Shown in pieces: positions 7,966-15,854 of a stretch of 64,000 bases of DNA. The number at the start of each line of letters is the position of its first letter. Position 1 is the stretch's first letter. A program made the translations under genes and the position numbers. The DNA is from Jeotgalicoccus coquinae. Lineage in GTDB: Bacteria > Bacillota > Bacilli > Staphylococcales > Salinicoccaceae. The notes under the pieces were generated by a model. It was given only the letters and a program-made list of their open reading frames with translations. It searched no databases and was not told the origin of the DNA. Location: contig NZ_JACHFF010000001.1 of the NCBI RefSeq assembly GCF_014207425.1, forward strand, positions 434,001 through 498,000. Reading direction: 5' to 3'.

Positions 7966-7994
7966 AATATATATTAGAATAACGTTCTTTGCAA
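7966..7994 (-). promoter_or_regulatory. Promoter of ctaA
   Basis: On the minus strand TTGCAA (7994-7989), 17 bases, TATATT (7971-7966). The -35 lies within one arm of the palindrome at 7987-8003. Confidence 0.55.
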
Positions 7995-8003
7995 TGTGCA
8001 AAG
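7987..8003. promoter_or_regulatory. Candidate operator palindrome between ctaA and ctaB
   Basis: CTTTGCA-ATG-TGCAAAG, a perfect 7-base inverted repeat with a 3-base centre, overlaps the ctaA -35 and lies 14 bases before the ctaB -35. Position suggests joint control of heme A synthesis. It matches neither the Rex (TTGTGA..TCACAA) nor the Fnr (TGTGA..TCACA) site. Confidence 0.4.
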
Positions 8004-8016
8004 TTTTGAATAGCTC

Positions 8017-8044
8017 TTAACAATTTATAAAACTATGGTAAAAT
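8017..8044 (+). promoter_or_regulatory. Promoter of ctaB operon, with a long leader
   Basis: TTAACA (8017-8022), 16 bases, TAAAAT (8039-8044). Transcription from about 8051 would give a leader of some 185 bases before ctaB. The leader has a small hairpin (ATACTC TTCT GAGTAT, 8068-8083) but no recognisable riboswitch or U-tailed terminator. The 317-base ctaA–ctaB gap holds these signals and nothing else I recognise. Confidence 0.5.
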
Positions 8045-8235
8045 TAACTAGTGTAGAGATTCATACCATACTCTTCTGAGTATAAAGCAGATTCCGTTTC
8101 ATATGAGGCATATTGATGAATAATTCATGAACAATGCAAAAAGTAACAATTTTATTTCAAATATGTATAGAAAATGTGACCGGGATAATCTATTATTAAA
8201 GGTAAATGTGTTTGTTTATGAAAGGGGGCGTATAG

Positions 8236-9156
8236 ATGCACAGTGATGTATACCAGCAAGAGGTACATCAAACAGCACGCAGTAAAGATTTGAAAGCAAT
8301 TAAAACACTCATCAAGGATGGCATAATTAAAGCGAACTTAATACCTGCATTCGCAGCTGGTTTTCTTGCTGTTATGTATTATAACATTTCATTTTTCGAA
8401 GCAATTCCTGTCATGCTGTTGATGCTTCTAGGTACGACACTAGTCATCGGAGGCGTTTGTGCCCTTAATAATTTCTATGACAGAGATATTGACAGACTGA
8501 TGAAGTCGAAACAGGAAAGACCGAGTATTGACGGAACATTTTCAGGAAAAGAGATTCTTACAATCGGATTTACGATGGTCGGAATCGGCCTGATAATGTT
8601 ATTTTTAATCAATCCTACTGTCGGTGTTCTAGGGTTAACCGCAGCGTTTGGTTATGCAGTTGTATATTCGATCTTTGCCAAACGACATCTTGTCTCAAAC
8701 ACAATTATAGGAGCAATTCCTGGAGCAATGCCTCCGCTAATAGGCTGGGCGGTTTTTGAGCCTAATCTACATATTTTAGCGTGGGCGATGTTTATCGTAA
8801 TGTTCTTATGGCAAATGCCTCATTTCTATGCACTTGCTATAAGACGCAGTGATGAATATAAAGAAGCCGGCATTCCAATGCTGCCTTCAGTGAAAGGGAA
8901 TGTTCGCACTAGAAACTCCATTATTTTTTGGGTGACACTTCTTTTGTTCACACCACTGATGACGTTTGAACTCGGTATCTGGTTTGTTGCACTGACAACT
9001 GTACTTAATGTTATCTGGTTCTATTTAAGTGTTAACCAGTTCAAACGGATTACGGACTATAATCGCTATGCCGGGCGAATATTTGTCTTTTCTCTCAACT
9101 ACCTCGTGATATTTTTCGTCATGATTATCGTAGCCGGCTTACTTGTGAATATTTAA
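8236..9156 (+). CDS. ctaB: Protoheme IX farnesyltransferase (heme O synthase) CtaB
   Basis: A 306-residue UbiA-family prenyltransferase that adds a farnesyl group to heme B, giving heme O for CtaA. The prenyl-diphosphate/Mg site is NNFYDRDIDRLM near residue 75, and the second conserved stretch is WQMPHFYALAI near residue 193; about nine membrane spans. ATG start behind AAAGGGGG. First gene of the cta structural operon, about 30 bases ahead of ctaC. Confidence 0.95.
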   Translation: MHSDVYQQEVHQTARSKDLKAIKTLIKDGIIKANLIPAFAAGFLAVMYYNISFFEAIPVMLLMLLGTTLVIGGVCALNNFYDRDIDRLMKSKQERPSIDGTFSGKEILTIGFTMVGIGLIMLFLINPTVGVLGLTAAFGYAVVYSIFAKRHLVSNTIIGAIPGAMPPLIGWAVFEPNLHILAWAMFIVMFLWQMPHFYALAIRRSDEYKEAGIPMLPSVKGNVRTRNSIIFWVTLLLFTPLMTFELGIWFVALTTVLNVIWFYLSVNQFKRITDYNRYAGRIFVFSLNYLVIFFVMIIVAGLLVNI

Positions 9157-9186
9157 AAAGTAAATGAATGAAAGAGGGGTCTAACA

Positions 9187-10320
9187 ATGAATTTAAGTTT
9201 TCTTAAAGGTAAGGCACTATTATTAGTTTCTGCACTTACTCTTTTCCTTGCCGGTTGTGGTACGAATGAATTAAGTACCTTAAGACCTGCAGGTGAAGTT
9301 GGACAAGAACAGTTTAACTTAATGGTACTATCAATCATTATTATGCTGCTTGTTATTGCAGTAGTTACTGTATTGTTCACTATCGCAGTATTGAAAAGCC
9401 GCAGAAGTAAAAAGGGTGAGGATTTCGAACCAGCTGATGTTGCCGGAAACCACACACTTGAAGTTATCTGGACATCAATTCCGATTCTTCTGCTTATCGT
9501 ATTATCTGTCCCGACTGTTTACTATGTATTTAAACAGGCTGATACTGAAGCAATGACTGATGCTGACGGCAATGTAAACGCCGAAGAAACAGTTATCAAC
9601 GTCAGAGCTTACCAGTACTGGTGGGAATTTGAATATCCAAACGAAGAAGTTGTAACAGCTCAGGAACTTGTAGTTCCAACTGACCAAAAAGTTTACTTCA
9701 ACCTGCAGGGTGCAGATGTTAAACACTCATTCTGGGTACCGGCAGCAGGTGGTAAAATGGATACTAACATCGATGGTATCAACAGCTTCTACTTAGTATT
9801 CGACGATGATGCATCTCAGGAAGCAGACCGTTTATTCTACGGTAAATGTGCTGAGCTTTGCGGACCGTCCCACGCACTTATGGACTTTAAAGTAAAAGCG
9901 TTGCCTGAAGAAGAGTACGATCAGTGGCTTGCAGATATGAAAGCAGTTGAAGAACCTGTACAGGCTTCATCTGAAGATGCACAGCGCGGAGAAGAAATCT
10001 TCAATAACTCATGTATGGGTTGTCACGCAGCTACACCGACAAGCCCGGGTGCTATGGGTCCTAACTTAACGAACTTCGGTGACCGTGATTTAATCGCCGG
10101 ATTCCTGGAGCACGATCAGGAAAACCTTGAAGCATGGATTAAAGATCCGGAGTCATTTAAACCGGATAACAAAATGGCAGGAACTTACGAATTAACTGAC
10201 GATGAAATTCAGGCAGTTGCATCATACTTAATGGAACTTAAAGTAGAAGAAGGTTCAGGCGATGTTTCGTCATTAAGAGAACCCGCTGCAGATGAAGAGT
10301 CAGAAGAGGGGGGTAACTAG
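9187..10320 (+). CDS. ctaC: Cytochrome c oxidase subunit II with fused cytochrome c (caa3 type)
   Basis: A 377-residue lipoprotein subunit II. The signal peptide ends in a lipobox (LAGC, Cys near residue 24), two membrane anchors follow, then a cupredoxin domain with the CuA ligands (HSFWVP, CAELCGPSHALM). After about residue 265 a cytochrome c domain begins, with CMGCH as heme site and NKMAGTY carrying the likely axial Met. Electrons pass from the fused cytochrome through CuA to subunit I. Acidic C-terminal tail. Three bases before ctaD. Confidence 0.95.
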   Translation: MNLSFLKGKALLLVSALTLFLAGCGTNELSTLRPAGEVGQEQFNLMVLSIIIMLLVIAVVTVLFTIAVLKSRRSKKGEDFEPADVAGNHTLEVIWTSIPILLLIVLSVPTVYYVFKQADTEAMTDADGNVNAEETVINVRAYQYWWEFEYPNEEVVTAQELVVPTDQKVYFNLQGADVKHSFWVPAAGGKMDTNIDGINSFYLVFDDDASQEADRLFYGKCAELCGPSHALMDFKVKALPEEEYDQWLADMKAVEEPVQASSEDAQRGEEIFNNSCMGCHAATPTSPGAMGPNLTNFGDRDLIAGFLEHDQENLEAWIKDPESFKPDNKMAGTYELTDDEIQAVASYLMELKVEEGSGDVSSLREPAADEESEEGGN

Positions 10321-10322
10321 GA

Positions 10323-12242
10323 ATGTCTCAGGCAACAGCACAAAAACGCGGTTTCTGGTCGGTAATCTGGGATTACATGACAACCGTTGACCATAAGAAA
10401 ATTGCTATACTTTACTTGATTGCTGGTGGATTCTTCTTCGTACTCGGCGGTATTGAAGCAATGCTGATCCGTATTCAGCTTGCAGTGCCGAATAACGATT
10501 TCCTTTCAGCAGGACTGTTTAACGAAGTAATTACAATGCACGGAACAACGATGATATTCCTGGCAGCAATGCCGCTGTTATTCGCGTTTATGAACGCTAC
10601 GGTACCACTTCAAATTGGTGCACGTGACGTAGCATTCCCGTTCTTAAACTCACTGGGTGTCTGGCTGTTTATCTTTGGTGGTATCTTCCTTAACCTTTCA
10701 TGGTTCTTAGGCGGAGCACCGGATGCAGGTTGGACAAGCTACGCATCACTGTCAATTGCATCACCTGGACACGGGGTTGACTTCTATGCACTTGGACTTC
10801 AAGTCTCAGGGGCAGGTACATTAATATCAGGTATCAACTTCGTAACAACAATTATTACGATGAGAGCACCTGGTATGACGTATATGAGAATGCCGCTTAT
10901 GACATGGACTACACTTGTTGCAGGTGTACTGATTGTCTTCGCATTCCCACCATTAACAATTGGTCTATTCCTATTAATCTTTGACCGTATGTTCGGTTCC
11001 AACTTCTTTATTGTGGAAGCCGGCGGTAATACTATTATCTGGGAGCACTTATTCTGGATCTTCGGTCACCCGGAAGTTTATATTTTAATCCTTCCGGCAT
11101 TCGGGATATTCTCTGAAATATTCGCAACATTTGCCCGTAAACGTCTATTCGGTTATTCGGCAATGGTATTCGCAACAGTGCTTATCGGTTTCTTCGGATT
11201 CATGGTATGGGCACACCACATGTTTACAGTTGGTCTTGGACCGACAGCCAACGCTATTTTCGCATTGGCAACAATGGCAATCGCAGTACCGACAGGTATT
11301 AAAATATTTAACTGGATCTTTACAATCTGGGGCGGAAGCATAGAGTTTACAACACCTATGATGTACGCATTAGCATTTATTCCTTCATTCGTTATGGGTG
11401 GGGTTACAGGGATTATGCAGGCGGTTGCTCCAGCAGATTACCAGTACCATGACTCGTACTTTATCGTAGCTCACTTCCACTACGTAATCGTAGGCGGAGT
11501 AGTATTCGCATTACTTGCAGGCCTTCACTATTACTGGCCGTTAATGTTCGCTACGATGTTAAATGAAAAATTAGGTAAAGTAACATTCTGGTTATTCTTT
11601 ATCGGTTTCCATATGACGTTCCTTATCCAGCACTTCTTAGGGCTGTGGGGAATGCCGCGTCGAGTATTCACGTACTTAGATGGACAGGGATACAATGCAG
11701 CAAATATGATTTCAACAATCGGCGCATTGTTCATGGCACTGGCTGTTATCGTATTAGTAATTAACATCATTATGACACTGGTTAAAAATGAGAAAGTCGG
11801 ACGGGACCCTTGGGGTGACGGACGTACACTTGAGTGGTCACTTCCACTTCCGGTTCCGTATTATAACTTTGCTCAGATTCCGCTAATTCGCGGACTTGAC
11901 GCATTTTGGATTGAGAAGAAAGAAGGTAATGGAGAGATGCTTCCGGCTGAATCGCTTGAAGATTTCCACATGCCGAATAATTCAATCATTCCATTTGTAA
12001 TGTCATTCGGACTATTCGTTGCTTCATTCGGTGCACTTTACTTTGCTTCAGGCAAAGAGTGGGCAATCGATGCAGTAGCAGACTTACCGGAAAAACCTTG
12101 GGCATTCTGGGTACTTGTAATCGGACTTGCAATTACATTTATCTCAATGATTACACGCTCATTCAAAGATGACCTTGGTTACTATGTAACTAAGGAAGAA
12201 GTATTGAGAGATCTTGAAGAACGAGAAAGGGGTGCAAAATAA
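10323..12242 (+). CDS. ctaD: Cytochrome c oxidase subunit I
   Basis: A 639-residue heme-copper oxidase subunit I. Visible ligands: the low-spin heme His in TMHGTTM, the CuB His and cross-linked Tyr in GHPEVYI, the CuB pair in AHHMF, and the two heme histidines in AHFHY. About 14 spans are predicted because the C-terminal part (after residue 540) carries additional hydrophobic segments, common in Bacillus CtaD. Pumps protons while reducing oxygen. Stop and ctaE start share one base (TAATG), so translation is coupled. Confidence 0.96.
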   Translation: MSQATAQKRGFWSVIWDYMTTVDHKKIAILYLIAGGFFFVLGGIEAMLIRIQLAVPNNDFLSAGLFNEVITMHGTTMIFLAAMPLLFAFMNATVPLQIGARDVAFPFLNSLGVWLFIFGGIFLNLSWFLGGAPDAGWTSYASLSIASPGHGVDFYALGLQVSGAGTLISGINFVTTIITMRAPGMTYMRMPLMTWTTLVAGVLIVFAFPPLTIGLFLLIFDRMFGSNFFIVEAGGNTIIWEHLFWIFGHPEVYILILPAFGIFSEIFATFARKRLFGYSAMVFATVLIGFFGFMVWAHHMFTVGLGPTANAIFALATMAIAVPTGIKIFNWIFTIWGGSIEFTTPMMYALAFIPSFVMGGVTGIMQAVAPADYQYHDSYFIVAHFHYVIVGGVVFALLAGLHYYWPLMFATMLNEKLGKVTFWLFFIGFHMTFLIQHFLGLWGMPRRVFTYLDGQGYNAANMISTIGALFMALAVIVLVINIIMTLVKNEKVGRDPWGDGRTLEWSLPLPVPYYNFAQIPLIRGLDAFWIEKKEGNGEMLPAESLEDFHMPNNSIIPFVMSFGLFVASFGALYFASGKEWAIDAVADLPEKPWAFWVLVIGLAITFISMITRSFKDDLGYYVTKEEVLRDLEERERGAK

Positions 12243-12868
12243 TGGCTGAAATGAAATATAATGTCCCTAACGAACAGTGGCCTGAGCACCCGGAGACAGC
12301 AACACTCGAAGGTAAGAATAAATTCGTCGGTTTCTGGACTTTCTTAGGCGGAGAAACTGTACTGTTCGCATCATTATTTGCGACTTACCTTGCACTGAAA
12401 GACAGTGTGCCAAGCTCTGATCATCTGCTTGCAGCTGATCTGTTCCACCTTGAACTTGCATTTGTCATGACGATGTTATTACTTACATCGTCACTGACAA
12501 GTGTGTACGCTGTATACCACATGCGTAATAATAATTTCAGTAAAATGCAGTTATGGTTAGCCGTAACAGTATTACTTGGCGCAGGGTTCCTTGCACTTGA
12601 AATTTACGAGTTCTATGAATATGTACATCTTGGTCATACATTCAGATCCAGTGCATTCGGTAGTGCATTCTACATTCTGATCGGTACGCACGGTTTCCAC
12701 GTAATTATCGGTCTGATCTGGATTACGGGTCTTATTATCCGTAACGCAACTCGCGGTTTATCAGTATATACTGCAGCTAAAGTAAACACTGCTGCGCTGT
12801 ACTGGCACTTCATTGACGTTGTGTGGGTATTCATCTTCACAATCGTTTACCTGTTAGGAGTGATATAA
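12242..12868 (+). CDS. ctaE: Cytochrome c oxidase subunit III
   Basis: A 208-residue, five-span subunit III in the short Bacillus form. Conserved marks: FLGGETVLFASLF near residue 33, the GTHGFHVIIGL stretch and YWHFIDVVWVFIF at the end. It stabilises subunit I and its oxygen path. Overlaps ctaD by one base; ctaF follows with no gap. Confidence 0.94.
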   Translation: MAEMKYNVPNEQWPEHPETATLEGKNKFVGFWTFLGGETVLFASLFATYLALKDSVPSSDHLLAADLFHLELAFVMTMLLLTSSLTSVYAVYHMRNNNFSKMQLWLAVTVLLGAGFLALEIYEFYEYVHLGHTFRSSAFGSAFYILIGTHGFHVIIGLIWITGLIIRNATRGLSVYTAAKVNTAALYWHFIDVVWVFIFTIVYLLGVI

Positions 12869-13210
12869 ATGGCAGAATTAGAAGTTAAATCAATGACGGA
12901 AACTCAGCTGAGAAATCTTCGACGCCAGCGAACGAAAGAAATGCGTCTGCAGCTTACAGGCTTTGGACTTATGATTTTCTTAACATTCATGGCATTTGGA
13001 ATGGTGGCACTGGACTTTGATCCAACATTCATTATGGGGGTTGTAATGCTGTTTGCATTCATCCAGGTTATTCTTCAGTTCTACTACTTCATGCATATGA
13101 AAGATCAAGGGCATGATTTCGCTAAACTGTTTATGATCGTAGGAATGTTCTTTGCAATTTCATTCTGTGTAACATTCATTTATATCGTATGGATCGGTTC
13201 ACCGATCTAA
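12869..13210 (+). CDS. ctaF: Cytochrome c oxidase subunit IV
   Basis: A 113-residue small subunit of the prokaryotic COX4 family: a charged helical N-terminus (residues 1-30, many Arg) and three spans, with YYFMHMKDQGH between the second and third. Last gene of the ctaBCDEF unit; a terminator follows. Confidence 0.92.
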   Translation: MAELEVKSMTETQLRNLRRQRTKEMRLQLTGFGLMIFLTFMAFGMVALDFDPTFIMGVVMLFAFIQVILQFYYFMHMKDQGHDFAKLFMIVGMFFAISFCVTFIYIVWIGSPI

Positions 13211-13216
13211 TACTGA

Positions 13217-13250
13217 AAAAGATGGCCTCTTTCGGAGGTCATCTTTTTTT
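13217..13250 (+). terminator. Terminator of the ctaB–F operon
   Basis: AAAGATGGCCTC / GAGGTCATCTTT with one G-U pair and loop TTTCG, followed by a run of T, directly after ctaF. Confidence 0.85.
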
Positions 13251-13287
13251 TGGTCAACACTTTGTCACTTTGTGTGTTTTTATCGCC

Positions 13288-13316
13288 TTGAGTTATAAAG
13301 ATAATAATTTTATACT
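13288..13316 (+). promoter_or_regulatory. Promoter of ctaG
   Basis: TTGAGT (13288-13293), 17 bases, TATACT (13311-13316). With the terminator before it, ctaG and the DUF420 gene form a separate unit. Confidence 0.7.
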
Positions 13317-13349
13317 AGAAGTAATAAGGTCAAATTTAAGGTGGTACGG

Positions 13350-14309
13350 ATGGAAAATATAACTTCAATTAAAATTTTTGGTTTCATGGCAAACTGGAGT
13401 CCCTTTTTCCTGACTTTCATTATTCTGCTTACGGCAGTATTTTTTCTCGTAACGACGAGATGGTACAGGGAATTTGAAGGCGGGCGTCCGCTGACAAAAA
13501 GAGAGGGCACTCTGTTTGCAGTCAATATGATTTTACTGTATGCGATGTACGGTTCGCCGGTCGACCTGTTAAGTCATATATTATTTACATTCCACATGTT
13601 GCAGATGGCTTTCGTGTTGTTCTTAATCGCACCACTTGTATATTTCAGCATTCCGGAATATCTGCAGAAATACTTAGTATCGCTACCGGTAATCGGTCCG
13701 GTACTCAGACTGGGAGCTAAAAAACCATTATTTTCACTGATGCTGTTAATTGCTGCTTTTTCAATCTATCATCTGCCGGTAGTAATGGATAATCTGAAGA
13801 TGAGCTCAACTCTTCACACGCTTGTATTGGCTATTATGTTCCTGACAGCTGTAATGGCCTTTTACCCGATTTTCAACAAAGTTGAGCCGGAAGAGAAACA
13901 TATGGGCGGATTGTTTAAACTGCTTTATGTATTCGGTATCGGGGCATTTGTAACACCGGCATGTGCATTGATTATCTTTGCGAGCTCACCGATGTATGCA
14001 ACATTTACGGAAGGTGAAGCATGGCTAAGTGCAATGGAATTATGTGTTCCGGCAGGTATTCTTGACAGTATTGCCGGTGCCGGAATGATATCAGGTCCTG
14101 AATACTTTACTAATACTACGCCGCTGATCGACCAGCAGACAGGCGGAATTATTATGAAAGTTCTGCAGGAAGTATTTTTTGGTATTATGCTTGCCCACAT
14201 ATTCTTCAAATGGTTTAATGAAGAGCGTAAAAATGAAGACCAGATTACAGAGGCTGCTTTAGTTAAAGCACAGGCACAAAAAGAAATGGATAACCGCTTT
14301 AGAGTATAG
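13350..14309 (+). CDS. ctaG: Cytochrome c oxidase assembly factor CtaG (caa3_CtaG family)
   Basis: A 319-residue membrane protein with about seven spans, of the Bacillus CtaG family needed for copper insertion or assembly of the caa3 oxidase. Conserved features include the stretch FHMLQM near residue 83 and CVPAGILDSIAGAG late in the protein. ATG at 13350 has AAGGTGG 5 bases upstream; the GTG at 13341 lies inside that site and is rejected. The gene sits next to the oxidase operon but has its own promoter. Confidence 0.9.
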   Translation: MENITSIKIFGFMANWSPFFLTFIILLTAVFFLVTTRWYREFEGGRPLTKREGTLFAVNMILLYAMYGSPVDLLSHILFTFHMLQMAFVLFLIAPLVYFSIPEYLQKYLVSLPVIGPVLRLGAKKPLFSLMLLIAAFSIYHLPVVMDNLKMSSTLHTLVLAIMFLTAVMAFYPIFNKVEPEEKHMGGLFKLLYVFGIGAFVTPACALIIFASSPMYATFTEGEAWLSAMELCVPAGILDSIAGAGMISGPEYFTNTTPLIDQQTGGIIMKVLQEVFFGIMLAHIFFKWFNEERKNEDQITEAALVKAQAQKEMDNRFRV

Positions 14310-14320
14310 GAGGAAACATC

Positions 14321-14788
14321 TTGGACATATATTTTATTCTGCCGACGATAAGTACGTCATTTATTGTCCTTAGTGCGATATTTATGGCGATAGGAGTTTA
14401 TCATATTAAAAAGGGCAATGTGCAGACTCATGAGAAATTCATGACATTTGCTGCGATTTCCGCTTTATCATTTTTCGTTATCTACATATCGAAAACAGTA
14501 TTTCTCGGGAATACGCAGTTTGGCGGCCCGGATTCATTGGAAATCTACTATGTTATTTTCCTTGTCAGTCATATTATACTGGCGACAACAGGCGGTATTT
14601 TTGGAGCAATCCAGGTATTTACCGGTAAGAAGAACAAACTGCGCACACACAGAAAATTTGGTATGACAGCAGCGACAATCTGGTCGTTTACTGCAATTAC
14701 CGGAATTATGGTTTACATCATTCTTTATATTTTATACCCGGGCGGAGAAACGACCGGTCTGTGGGATGCAATATTCCACCAGAATTAA
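14321..14788 (+). CDS. yozB: DUF420 membrane protein (YozB-like)
   Basis: A 155-residue protein with four spans and conserved His residues in span-flanking positions (YHIKKG, QTHEKFM, VSHII, RTHRKFG), the DUF420 pattern. In Bacillus yozB follows ctaG. TTG start behind TAGGAGG. The family is found with cytochrome oxidase genes and is suspected to help heme-copper assembly; that is inference from context. Confidence 0.85.
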   Translation: MDIYFILPTISTSFIVLSAIFMAIGVYHIKKGNVQTHEKFMTFAAISALSFFVIYISKTVFLGNTQFGGPDSLEIYYVIFLVSHIILATTGGIFGAIQVFTGKKNKLRTHRKFGMTAATIWSFTAITGIMVYIILYILYPGGETTGLWDAIFHQN

Positions 14789-14789
14789 T

Positions 14790-14827
14790 AAAAACCCTCT
14801 TACAGATTAATCTGTAAGAGGGTTTTT
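14790..14827. terminator. Bidirectional terminator after the DUF420 gene
   Basis: AAAAACCCTCTTACAGATTA pairs with its own reverse complement immediately downstream, a nearly perfect 19-base stem between convergent genes, with A and T runs on both sides. Confidence 0.9.
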
Positions 14828-14842
14828 ATTATGTAGCAGCGT

Positions 14843-15211
14843 TTATTGGTGATAAGCTGCAATTTCAGTTAATTCTTTGCTGATTGCTCTGATTTTACTG
14901 ATCGCATGTTCAACGATGCGTTCAGGGAATACTTCGTCACTGCCGTATTCAACGCCTGTCGGATAGTAATGTTTACCCATGTAAGGGTCCATTAACTGCA
15001 TTGTTGCATTGTTTGCACCAACATCTCCGTCTACAGCATATCCAGGAAAACGTAAGTAATAAATACCTTCAGGAATTTCGTATTTATAATCGAAAGTCAT
15101 ACGCTCATAATCCCAACTGCCGCCAAGAACACAACCATTGTGGTTCATAATATCCTGCAGTGAGCCTTGTGGAATGACTACATTTTCAATACCTGAGTTT
15201 TCAAAAACCAT
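14843..15211 (-). CDS. YugN-like family protein
   Basis: A 122-residue soluble protein. The block GGSWDYERMTFDYKYE near residue 30, then YYLRFPGYAVDGDVG, matches my memory of the Bacillus YugN family; the usual tail is shorter here. Two adjacent ATG codons are possible: the one at 15211 has AGGGGG 7 bases upstream, the one at 15214 only 4. It is convergent with the DUF420 gene and divergent from ylbF. Function unknown. Confidence 0.75.
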   Translation of the reverse strand: MVFENSGIENVVIPQGSLQDIMNHNGCVLGGSWDYERMTFDYKYEIPEGIYYLRFPGYAVDGDVGANNATMQLMDPYMGKHYYPTGVEYGSDEVFPERIVEHAISKIRAISKELTEIAAYHQ

Positions 15212-15244
15212 CATTTTGCCCCCTATCATTTATCCATTACCCTA

Positions 15245-15273
15245 ATTTTAATCTATTACAATACCAGTTGCAA
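15245..15273 (-). promoter_or_regulatory. Promoter of the YugN-like gene
   Basis: On the minus strand TTGCAA (15273-15268), 17 bases, TAAAAT (15250-15245). The -35 is the exact centre of the palindrome at 15261-15280. Confidence 0.6.
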
Positions 15274-15280
15274 ATGGTAT
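15261..15280. promoter_or_regulatory. Candidate operator: 20-base palindrome over the yugN -35
   Basis: Arms ATACCA and TGGTAT flank GTTGCAAA; nine of ten base pairs match across the dyad. Covering the -35 it would suit a repressor. It lies 58 bases before ylbF and might also affect that gene. Confidence 0.4.
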
Positions 15281-15337
15281 TTATCATATAGTAACAAATG
15301 TATCAATATGATAAAATGATTGGGGAGAGGTGATTAT

Positions 15338-15775
15338 ATGATAATGAGTACAGATTTTGAAATTATGGATTCACTAGACTCTCTAAACGATATGATTACT
15401 GAGACAGAAGAGTATATAAACTACTGTAACTATAAAGCTCTCTTGGAGACTGATGAAGAAGTCAGCGGCATGATTAAACACTTTGCGCGTTTAAAAGAAG
15501 ATTTTACCGACGTTGAACGCTTTGGTAAATATCATCCTGATTTCAGTAAGAAACGAAAAGAGATCAACCAGTATAAAAAAGCATTGGATATGCATCCGAT
15601 TATTATGGAATACAGAAGAGCGGAATTTCAGCTGCAGTCACTGCTGGATGAAGTGCTTTTCATTATCGGCCAGTCGGTCAGTCCCCATGCAAATATCGTC
15701 AGCAGCAATCCATTTTTCTCAAACAGTTCGAACAGCGGCTGTGCAACAGGCGGAAGCTGCAGCTGCGCAGGTTAA
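15338..15775 (+). CDS. ylbF: YlbF/RicF family regulator of RNA processing
   Basis: A 145-residue helical protein of the YlbF/YmcA family. In Bacillus RicF joins RicA and RicT in a complex that carries iron-sulfur clusters and directs RNase Y maturation of polycistronic mRNAs. The C-terminal cysteine-rich tail (GCATGGSCSCAG) fits a cluster-binding end. ATG at 15338 is preceded by GAGAGGTG; a TTG 18 bases upstream lacks a ribosome site. Confidence 0.85.
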   Translation: MIMSTDFEIMDSLDSLNDMITETEEYINYCNYKALLETDEEVSGMIKHFARLKEDFTDVERFGKYHPDFSKKRKEINQYKKALDMHPIIMEYRRAEFQLQSLLDEVLFIIGQSVSPHANIVSSNPFFSNSSNSGCATGGSCSCAG

Positions 15776-15787
15776 TATATATTTCCA

Positions 15788-15816
15788 ACACGCATCCCGA
15801 TGGGTGCGTGTTTTTT
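15788..15816 (+). terminator. Terminator of ylbF
   Basis: ACACGCATCC / GGGTGCGTGT with one G-U pair, loop CGAT, and six T. Confidence 0.8.
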
Positions 15817-15820
15817 GTAC

Positions 15821-15848
15821 AAAAAAAGACCCGCAGTTATACGGGTCT
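15821..15848 (-). terminator. Terminator of the GDPD gene
   Basis: On the minus strand AGACCCG, 8-base loop, CGGGTCT followed by seven T, just after the gene's stop. Confidence 0.8.
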
Positions 15849-15854
15849 GATTTA

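Noticed and set aside
7987-8003. Rex or Fnr binding site
   Set aside because: The dyad TTTGCA..TGCAAA does not contain TGTGA/TCACA half-sites.
8068-8083. Riboswitch in the ctaB leader
   Set aside because: Only a 6-pair hairpin is seen; there is no U-tailed terminator or known aptamer motif in the 185-base leader.
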